This document shows positions 1 to 6,212 of a DNA stretch of 64,000 bases, one piece after another (the stretch's first letter is position 1; each line of letters starts with the position of its first letter). The notes beneath the pieces were generated by a model that searched no databases, had not been told where the DNA came from, and saw only the letters and a list, made by a program, of their open reading frames with translations. The DNA is taken from the IMG/VR virus record IMGVR_UViG_3300030098_004409, positions 1 to 64,000 of that record, one strand, 5' to 3'. Made by a program: the position numbers and the translations under genes. This DNA comes from a virus.

Positions 1-2
1 AA

Positions 3-404
3 GTGGTTGAGGTTGATCGCTCTAAGGTTGATAGCAATCGTAATAAACACTGTAGTGCAGGTCTTCATGTTGGAGCTATCGACTATGTTACCAGTTACGG
101 CGGTATCAGCTTAGACAACCATGACAGTAATGATAATGATGGTGGAAACCAGATCGTTATCTGCAAGGTCAACCCTGCTGATGTTGTCAGCGTACCGAGT
201 GATGCTAAATTCCAAAAGCTACGAGCCTGTCGTTATGAAGTGGTCGCAATTTTTGAGGATGTTTTTGATAAATCGGTTGAAGTTTTGGGTTCTACGGTTG
301 ATAATGTTAGTGTGGTAAAGTATAATGATGCTTGGAAAGAAGACATCCGTGTTCGACTTGAGCGTCTTTCATCTGTCCTCAAGGGACATAGTGTAGGAGT
401 TTAA
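3..404 (+). CDS. rIIB-like protein, C-terminal part (5' truncated by window)
   Basis: The reading frame is open at the left window edge, so only the last about 133 residues are present. The motif GLHVGAIDYVTSYGG, followed by VICKVNPADVVSVPSD and LRACRYEVV, is the conserved C-terminal signature of T4 rIIB-like proteins as I recall it. T4 rII proteins are membrane-associated factors linked to lysis timing and superinfection exclusion; their biochemical role is unclear. The gene ends 1 base before the epimerase start, with the GGAG ribosome site of that gene inside its last codons, so the two are translationally linked. The assignment rests on motif recall, not on alignment. Confidence 0.62.
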   Translation: MVEVDRSKVDSNRNKHCSAGLHVGAIDYVTSYGGISLDNHDSNDNDGGNQIVICKVNPADVVSVPSDAKFQKLRACRYEVVAIFEDVFDKSVEVLGSTVDNVSVVKYNDAWKEDIRVRLERLSSVLKGHSVGV

Positions 405-405
405 C

Positions 406-1356
406 ATGAAGTACATAGTTACAGGTGGCGCAGGTTTTATCGGTAGTCATATCGTTGATAGGCTGATTGAGGATGGTAACGAGGTTATCTCGTTGGATAA
501 TGAGTCAGCGACATCTAATGAAGAATTTTATTGGAATCCAAAGGCTCAGAAGGCTGTCCTAGATATATGTGACTACGATAAAATTGAACCTCTTTTTAAG
601 GGGGTCAACTGCGTCTTCCATCTGGCGGCTGAGGCTCGTATTCAGCCAGCCATTAAGAATCCCTGCAAGGCATCAGCTACCAATGTTTTGGGAACCTGTA
701 ACGTACTTCAAGCCGCTAGGGAGAACGGTGTAGATCGTGTTATCTACTCATCTACATCGTCTGCCTACGGTTTAATTAACGATCCTCCACTAACAGAAGA
801 CATGCCAAACGACTGCCTTAACCCTTACTCAGTAACTAAGGTAGCAGGTGAAGACTTATGTAAAATGTATACTAATCTGTTTGGCTTGAAGACCGTTGTG
901 TTCAGATACTTCAACGTATATGGTGAACGCCAGCCAATCAAAGGGCAGTATGCTCCTGTTGTAGGAATCTTCCTTCGTCAGTTTGAAGATGGAGAACCTC
1001 TGACTATTGTTGGCGACGGAAACCAGAGGCGAGACTTCACATATGTAAAGGATGTTGTAGAAGCAAACATTCTCGCTGCCAACTCTGACAACGAAAGTTT
1101 GTTTGGTAAAACTATTAATATTGGTGTTGGTAATAATACTAGCGTTCTTGAGTTAGCGCAGATGATTGGATATAATTTCAAGCACCTGCCTGAGAGATTG
1201 GGTGAGGCTAGAATTACTCTCGCCGACATCAGCAATGCAAGAGAGCTTCTTGGCTGGGAGCCTACTACCGAACTAAGAGATTGGGTTTTATTACAAAAGG
1301 TTCAAGGTGAGACAATGACCGCCACTAACTTTTTGAGACAACAGAAGGATAGATGA
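406..1356 (+). CDS. NAD-dependent nucleotide-sugar epimerase/dehydratase
   Basis: This 316-residue extended short-chain dehydrogenase starts with the Rossmann motif TGGAGFIGS (residues 6-14) and has the catalytic YxxxK pair at Tyr141/Lys145 (NPYSVTK). These place it in the UDP-glucose/UDP-GlcNAc 4-epimerase group, which interconverts nucleotide sugars in the cytoplasm. The substrate cannot be told from sequence. The length is normal for the family (about 310-340). The start ATG has GGAG 8 bases upstream. It is separated from the main glycan blocks by the tmRNA and several other genes but presumably feeds the same pathway. Confidence 0.85.
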   Translation: MKYIVTGGAGFIGSHIVDRLIEDGNEVISLDNESATSNEEFYWNPKAQKAVLDICDYDKIEPLFKGVNCVFHLAAEARIQPAIKNPCKASATNVLGTCNVLQAARENGVDRVIYSSTSSAYGLINDPPLTEDMPNDCLNPYSVTKVAGEDLCKMYTNLFGLKTVVFRYFNVYGERQPIKGQYAPVVGIFLRQFEDGEPLTIVGDGNQRRDFTYVKDVVEANILAANSDNESLFGKTINIGVGNNTSVLELAQMIGYNFKHLPERLGEARITLADISNARELLGWEPTTELRDWVLLQKVQGETMTATNFLRQQKDR

Positions 1357-1868
1357 TGCTTTTTCTTTTCGTTAATACCGGAAAATCATTTGGATATGGC
1401 GAGATATTCTTATTCGCATTTCTTTTTCCTACTTTCGTAGCTATTGTTTTCAATATTATTAGAGGTTCAACTGGTAGACTAACCACTGCTCCAGAACCAG
1501 AGCGAGACAATGAAGAAGTAGAAACTATTAGTTTTGCCTTTATGAACATGGAGTTTTCAGAGCCAGAGCCTAAGACATCTACCATAAAACTCACCAAAGA
1601 AGAGCAATGGAACGTAATAGCCGATGCTACTATGGAGAAGGCCATGCAGGGAGACAAGGCGGCTAGAGACTGGGTTACTAAGTATATATTCACTGATCCA
1701 GTTACACCAGACACTACAGTCAGCCCACTTATTGGTGACGCTGTAGATGCCCTCAAGCGAGCTGGGTACAAAGCCAGCGATGTAAGAAAGATTGCTAACC
1801 AGTTATGCTCTCAGAATGAGTACGCATCTCTGGAAGATTTGATACAAGATATTATCAAAAACTGTTGA
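1353..1868 (+). CDS. membrane-anchored protein with RuvA-C/UBA-like tail
   Basis: Not recognised as a named family. Residues 14-37 form one hydrophobic segment (a likely transmembrane helix), followed by an acidic, Pro-Glu-rich linker. The C-terminal about 45 residues (IGDAVDALKRAGYKASDV and onward) resemble the three-helix RuvA C-terminal or UBA-like fold by pattern only. The start overlaps the epimerase stop (ATGATG over TGA), so it is probably translationally coupled. Two adjacent ATGs could serve as start. Confidence 0.6.
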   Translation: MMLFLFVNTGKSFGYGEIFLFAFLFPTFVAIVFNIIRGSTGRLTTAPEPERDNEEVETISFAFMNMEFSEPEPKTSTIKLTKEEQWNVIADATMEKAMQGDKAARDWVTKYIFTDPVTPDTTVSPLIGDAVDALKRAGYKASDVRKIANQLCSQNEYASLEDLIQDIIKNC

Positions 1869-1890
1869 TTTGTGTATAAGAGGTTGTACT

Positions 1891-2436
1891 ATGAATAGAC
1901 TTAAAAACTCGCTCTGCTACCTTTGTGGAGCTATGGATCGTGTTCAAGACGGTGGTGCTGGCTGGAGAGAAAACATAACTCCCAAATTAAAAAAAATGGG
2001 CGTTGGTGTACTCAATCCCTGCGACAAGCCAAGCGACTATGGTTTAGAGAATCAGGAGACTAGAGATTTGCTTGAAAGCCTGAAACGATCTGGAAGTTAC
2101 GATAAAGTCACGGAGTACATGAAACCTATTTGCGCGATTGATTTGCGTATGGTTGATATTGCCCACTTCATAGTAATGAGCATCGACGTTGATGCACACC
2201 TTTGCGGGTCATATCACGAAGCGGCTGTAGCCATTAGTCAAAAGAAGCCAGTCGTCGTAATGTGCAAGCAAGGAAAGAAAAACCTTCCAACTTGGATGTT
2301 TGGCGTTATTCCACATGAGATGGTGTTCTCAAATTGGAGTGAGGTTTTAGAATATTTGAATCACATAAATGAAGACGAAGATGCAAAGCATCAAAACAGA
2401 TGGCGATTTTTTGACTGGGAGAAAGTATATGTTTAG
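1891..2436 (+). CDS. nucleoside 2-deoxyribosyltransferase-like protein
   Basis: A 181-residue protein from the ATG at 1891, chosen over the frame opening at 1870 because AAGAGG sits just upstream. The N-terminal SLCYLCGAMDRV plus GWRENITPKL, and later DIAHFIVMSID and HLCGSYHEAAVA, follow the layout of the nucleoside 2-deoxyribosyltransferase superfamily, where a small loop binds the nucleoside and a Glu in the GxxxE segment attacks the deoxyribose. In phages such proteins are taken as nucleotide-salvage or sensing enzymes. The substrate is unknown and a non-catalytic relative is possible. Confidence 0.5.
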   Translation: MNRLKNSLCYLCGAMDRVQDGGAGWRENITPKLKKMGVGVLNPCDKPSDYGLENQETRDLLESLKRSGSYDKVTEYMKPICAIDLRMVDIAHFIVMSIDVDAHLCGSYHEAAVAISQKKPVVVMCKQGKKNLPTWMFGVIPHEMVFSNWSEVLEYLNHINEDEDAKHQNRWRFFDWEKVYV

Positions 2437-2602
2437 TTTCTATTGTAGGGCTTGCGATGAAGAAGTAGACTCGGAGGCGTGCAGGCTTGCAGATATAATT
2501 GAAACCGCAGGTGGTAGATTATATGTCTTTGAGTGTTGTGACTGTGGGGAGGTATCATCAAGTGAGCTATTACAGGAGTATGAATATGACCTCGAAAGAT
2601 AA
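2429..2602 (+). CDS. small zinc-ribbon protein
   Basis: A 57-residue protein starting at ATG 2429, which overlaps the previous gene by 8 bases. It carries two metal-binding knuckles, YCRACDE near the N-terminus and ECCDCGE about 28 residues later. Four-Cys spacing of this kind usually binds one zinc. No catalytic domain is visible, and a role in binding nucleic acid or a protein partner is only a guess. Confidence 0.55.
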   Translation: MFSFYCRACDEEVDSEACRLADIIETAGGRLYVFECCDCGEVSSSELLQEYEYDLER

Positions 2603-3287
2603 TATTATAAGGGGCATCAATCAGGCCATGAGTGCAGAGATAGATTCTATAATCTACGATAAACCTCCTAGTGACAAAAATTCTAAAGTGTTGCAGAAGA
2701 AACCCAATCTACTTACTGTGGACTGGGAGAATGTATTGCCTGAGCCACCTAAGAATAGTTCAGATATAACACGCAGAGAGCTTGAACTTATTTCTGAGAT
2801 GACTAAGGAGCTTTCAGAAGAAGAGTATACTCTTGTCACTGAAGTCGATAAAGACCCGAATAATGTCTTCATGGGCTTGTTAAAGAGGTATGGGCTTCAA
2901 TTTCCAAAAGAAAAGTTCGATGAATTTTTCTTCAGTCAAGTCGATCCAGTAGTCACAAACCTGAAGTATAAGTTTAAGAGAGCCAGACCTTTTCAGTTAG
3001 CTGAAAAATATGGTATAGATATTAAAGTTACTGAGACTGAAACACACCATACACCAGCTTACCCATCTGGACACACAGCGTATGCGGCCTTCGCAGGCTC
3101 AATGCTTGCAACCCTTTACCCACAGCATACGTCAGAGTTCTACGAGCTTATAAACTTGGTTGGTAGAGCTAGAATTCTACAGGGAGTACACTACCCTTCA
3201 GATAACGATGCTTCTATGGTGATAGCATCTGTGCTATATGAAGATTTGAAATATGAGATATTTCCAGATATGAAAATTAGGGGGTGA
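2586..3287 (+). CDS. PAP2-superfamily phosphatase
   Basis: A 233-residue protein from ATG 2586, preferred over ATG 2580 because AGGAG at 2573-2577 is at proper distance. It carries the three PAP2 acid-phosphatase/haloperoxidase motifs: KX6RP at Lys127-Arg134-Pro135, PSGH at 160-163, and RX5HX3D at Arg196-His202-Asp206. These residues form the phosphate or vanadate pocket, with His202 the expected nucleophile. No membrane spans are seen, unlike many lipid-phosphate phosphatases, so a soluble enzyme is likely. Its last codons and TGA stop lie inside the 5' end of the tmRNA. Confidence 0.85.
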   Translation: MTSKDNIIRGINQAMSAEIDSIIYDKPPSDKNSKVLQKKPNLLTVDWENVLPEPPKNSSDITRRELELISEMTKELSEEEYTLVTEVDKDPNNVFMGLLKRYGLQFPKEKFDEFFFSQVDPVVTNLKYKFKRARPFQLAEKYGIDIKVTETETHHTPAYPSGHTAYAAFAGSMLATLYPQHTSEFYELINLVGRARILQGVHYPSDNDASMVIASVLYEDLKYEIFPDMKIRG

Positions 3288-3622
3288 ATTGGAATCGACC
3301 AGTAATAAAGTTATTAATCGCATGTAGTAGTTGAACGAATGGCTACTTAAAAAATCGTTCTCATTTTTTTTAAGTGTAGAAGAGAATTTCGCACTAGCCG
3401 CTTAATGCGGCAGGGGTATCACAGCCCTGTAAACCAAATAGTGATGACGCAGATAATTCCGCTAGAGTATATATACTTGAACTAAATATATATGATAACA
3501 ATAATTTGTTTGACTCCGATAATTCGGATAGCCTAGTATAGTGGGCGATAATAATTATACTAAACATGTAGAAGTTAATAATAATATTATGTGGCACGCG
3601 GGTTCAAATCCCGCCACCTCCA
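3280..3622 (+). ncRNA. ssrA: transfer-messenger RNA (tmRNA)
   Basis: The ends form a tRNA-like domain. GGGGGUG (3280-3286) pairs with CACCUCC (3615-3621) with a G-U at the third pair, the alanine identity element, and A3622 is the discriminator. The T arm is GCGGG-TTCAAAT-CCCGC (3598-3614). Pseudoknot PK1 is clear: GAACGA 3333-3338 with TCGTTC 3355-3360, and ACTTAAAAAA 3345-3354 with TTTTTTAAGT 3366-3375. The tag frame ends GAA GAG AAT TTC GCA CTA GCC GCT TAA (3379-3405; EENFALAA). Its stop sits in the loop of hairpin GCCGC/GCGGC (3397-3411), as in bacterial tmRNA H5. CCA is not encoded. It would tag proteins on stalled ribosomes. The resume codon is probably GTA 3376 (Val). Confidence 0.94.
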
Positions 3623-3624
3623 CT

Positions 3625-3650
3625 TAGTAATTATACTATCTTTTTATTTT
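3625..3650 (+). terminator. weak Rho-independent-type terminator after tmRNA
   Basis: TAGTA/TACTA (3625-3629 with 3634-3638) forms a short AT-rich hairpin with a 4-base loop, followed by TC and then TTTTTATTTT. The position directly behind the tmRNA 3' end fits 3' end formation, but the stem is weak. Confidence 0.4.
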
Positions 3651-3760
3651 GTCTCGCACAAACAAGCTTGATCATGGTTTGGGGCGCGAGCCAGCTAAAA
3701 CGTGTGTTTTTTCTTTTGGTTACGTCTAGAATATTGAGTAAGTTTTTTTTTGAGGTTGCA

Positions 3761-4630
3761 ATGAACGATATACATATATTTATCATAGATCAAGGTTTCA
3801 AAACCGATACAGTCGCAACGGCTAATGGATTTGAATACTGCGTAGATGCAATACATAGACAAGCTAAAACTCTTGGCATTTCTTATGAGCTAGATGTAGT
3901 AAATAAGAATGAGCTTCCCACTAAGGTTTCCTCCAAGATGGTTTCTGTCTTTATGGATAACACGATGATAAATAATAGATACTTGTTATCAGCCATTTCT
4001 ATAAATAATCTGTATCCAAAGTTTAGCCTCATGTCAGGGGAAATATCAACTCTATTTACTTCATTTCCTGACGATATATTTTTAGTCAAAACGATGGATT
4101 ATTTCAGATGCTATAAGATTGACCACGTTGAATCAAATCTTATATGTGATATAAGCAAAGAAAAAGAAAACTTGCCGCCGGCGTATAATATAACAATAAA
4201 CTCGTCTGCCTACAACCAGTATGGCGGTTATTCTTTTATTGACACTCCACGACGCAGTATAATTGATAATGTAGAGTTTGTATCAAATAGCGCAAAATTG
4301 GGTAACGCAATATACTTTGATGGCCTTTCAACAAAGAGCATATTAAAATCAGAGGACATAAGTATAAAGTTAGTATGCAGGTATTTTTACAATCTTGGCT
4401 ACTTGGCGGCTCTAAGAACAAAGTCAGAAGACGAACCTCAATATGAAAGAGTCTGGAAACAGTTTGTCGAGACTCCTGAGTGTTTGGATCATAGAGTTAT
4501 GGGAAGACTTGCCTTTGACAATACCATACCGGAACAATATAAAAAGCAGTACTCAGAGAATGTTGCTATGGTTAGATGCTCCTATCAATGCGGTATGCTT
4601 GAGGGTCTTTCTGGCGTAACGATATTATGA
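3761..4630 (+). CDS. unknown protein opening glycan block 1
   Basis: A 289-residue protein, start ATG 3761 chosen because GAGG lies 9 bases upstream; an open frame continues back to 3668 without a ribosome site. I do not recognise a domain. There is no signal peptide or membrane segment, and the composition is that of a soluble mixed alpha/beta protein. Its stop overlaps the ATG of the next glycosyltransferase-like gene by 4 bases, so it is probably the first gene of a translationally coupled run (3.76-9.7 kb) of sugar-modification genes. A glycan-related role is guilt by association only. Confidence 0.6.
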   Translation: MNDIHIFIIDQGFKTDTVATANGFEYCVDAIHRQAKTLGISYELDVVNKNELPTKVSSKMVSVFMDNTMINNRYLLSAISINNLYPKFSLMSGEISTLFTSFPDDIFLVKTMDYFRCYKIDHVESNLICDISKEKENLPPAYNITINSSAYNQYGGYSFIDTPRRSIIDNVEFVSNSAKLGNAIYFDGLSTKSILKSEDISIKLVCRYFYNLGYLAALRTKSEDEPQYERVWKQFVETPECLDHRVMGRLAFDNTIPEQYKKQYSENVAMVRCSYQCGMLEGLSGVTIL

Positions 4631-5589
4631 TTTCATTAAACCTTTCCTCTTGTTATGCATTCGAGAGACATCGAAGCGGATGGGGTTATTGCATCAACTC
4701 TCTTATGCCACATCATTCGCTATATGGGATTCATGTTGATGGCTTTTTAGAACATAACTTTTCTTGGCATGTCGAAAGCTATCTTTATGACGGAGCTAAA
4801 AAAATACCTTACGAATTTCCGTGGATAGGATTTTTACATAATCCCCCTAACCCTCCATCTTGGTATGATGTGTATAATTCACCAAAGGCCATATTCAATA
4901 GAGATGTTTTTAAATACTCTTTACGCTTCTGCAAAGCCATAGTAACGCTGTCTAACTATCTTGCTGACTGGGTAAAGTCTGTTTGTAGTGTTCCGGTAGT
5001 GTCAGTTAAACATCCAACACAAACGAACTGTATAAAATGGAACCCTGAAATGTTTTTACGAGAAGAAAAGCCAAGCATTCTACAGGTAGGCTACTGGCTT
5101 AGAAAACCTGACTCCATATGTCGGTTAAAATCTCCGTATCCATACGTTAAGAAGTGGCTACCTAGCGACAATGAATATGCCATGAAAATATTAGAGTTTT
5201 ATAATAGAACAAATCCTTCTTACTTTCAAGAAAAATACAACTGGTCTGGAGTAGAGATACTAGACTGGCTATCCAATGATGACTACGATAAAATGCTAAC
5301 ATCTGGAATTGTGTTTTTAGACCTTTATGACAGTTCAGCAAACAATGCTGTAATCGAATGTATCGCAAGAAACACACCCTTGCTTGTAAACAGGCACCCA
5401 GCAATCGTTGAATACTGTGGAGAGGACTACCCTTTATATTTTGAAAACTTAGATCATGCCGCAAGCATCTTACACGATAGGGAATTGATAATCAGCGCAC
5501 ATGAGTACTTCAAAAATATGAATAAGCGATGGATTAACGGTAGTTATTTTGCACATGATTTAACCACAAAACTAGCGGACGTGTTATGA
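4627..5589 (+). CDS. glycosyltransferase-like protein (GT-B type)
   Basis: A 320-residue protein. The C-terminal half has a GT-B donor-site pattern, VFLDLYDSSANNAVIECI followed by ARNTPLLVNRHPAIVEY, where the Glu and the following hydrophobic strand usually contact the nucleotide-sugar. The N-terminal half includes FPWIGFLHNPPNPPSWY, typical of distant phage GTs. Likely a cytoplasmic glycosyltransferase; donor and acceptor unknown. It is coupled by ATGA overlaps to both neighbours. Confidence 0.6.
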   Translation: MISLNLSSCYAFERHRSGWGYCINSLMPHHSLYGIHVDGFLEHNFSWHVESYLYDGAKKIPYEFPWIGFLHNPPNPPSWYDVYNSPKAIFNRDVFKYSLRFCKAIVTLSNYLADWVKSVCSVPVVSVKHPTQTNCIKWNPEMFLREEKPSILQVGYWLRKPDSICRLKSPYPYVKKWLPSDNEYAMKILEFYNRTNPSYFQEKYNWSGVEILDWLSNDDYDKMLTSGIVFLDLYDSSANNAVIECIARNTPLLVNRHPAIVEYCGEDYPLYFENLDHAASILHDRELIISAHEYFKNMNKRWINGSYFAHDLTTKLADVL

Positions 5590-6212
5590 GTATAGAGAGC
5601 AACTTAGATCATAAGAGACAGTTAGCTTTTATAGCGATACCAAAAAATGCGTCTTTGTCAATTACCACCGCACTTCAAGGTAGTTCAACACCAGTTTATT
5701 TCCACAAGCCATATGTTGACATTGCTTCTAATTTGGACTATCTGAATTTAGACTACAAAAAATTTTGTGTTTGCAGGAATCCTTATGATAGAATTTTTTC
5801 AGCATACTCGTTTATGCTAAGAGGGGAACTTGTTTACGTAGAGGATATAGAATTTTCAGAACAGGTAAAACAGTTCGCAGATTTTAACGAGTTTGTCATA
5901 GAGTACTTGTCGTTACAGGAGCCCACACCGTGCCAAGTTGTAGATGTACGTGAGACAAATATGAAAACCACTCTTCACTTCCTGCCTCAATCAAACTGGG
6001 TCTGTGATCACAATTATGAACTCTTTCAGGATATAAAGATATATAGGTATGAGCGCCTACAAGAATTAGAAGAAGATCTTGAAATCCTATTGCCGCCTGA
6101 TTGTAATAGCTCATATAAGCCCAATTATTTAGATGTGTACAATGAGCAGTCCAAAGATATAATATATAGTATGTATAAATATGACTTTGTTAATTTCGGC
6201 TACGAAAGATGA
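5586..6212 (+). CDS. sulfotransferase family protein
   Basis: A 208-residue protein with both PAPS-binding motifs of the carbohydrate sulfotransferase (Sulfotransfer_2-like) family. The 5'-phosphosulfate loop is AFIAIPKNASLSIT (residues 14-27), and the 3'-phosphate segment is CVCRNPYDRIFSAYSF. Members move sulfate from PAPS to a hydroxyl or amine, usually on a glycan. The gene is embedded between a glycosyltransferase and the radical-SAM gene with 4-base overlaps on both sides, so a sulfated sugar product is a reasonable inference. The length is slightly short for the family. Confidence 0.8.
   Translation: MSIESNLDHKRQLAFIAIPKNASLSITTALQGSSTPVYFHKPYVDIASNLDYLNLDYKKFCVCRNPYDRIFSAYSFMLRGELVYVEDIEFSEQVKQFADFNEFVIEYLSLQEPTPCQVVDVRETNMKTTLHFLPQSNWVCDHNYELFQDIKIYRYERLQELEEDLEILLPPDCNSSYKPNYLDVYNEQSKDIIYSMYKYDFVNFGYER

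Noticed and set aside
1325-1771. 148-codon minus-strand frame
   Set aside because: Antisense to the membrane-anchored protein at 1353; no ribosome site, Ser-rich product.
3394-3597. 67-codon minus-strand frame
   Set aside because: It lies wholly inside the tmRNA and has no ribosome site or domain.
3590-3622. Looked like the 3' end of a tRNA (T arm and acceptor strand)
   Set aside because: The matching 5' strand is at 3280, with a mRNA-like insert, PK1 and a tag frame between; this is a tmRNA, not a tRNA.
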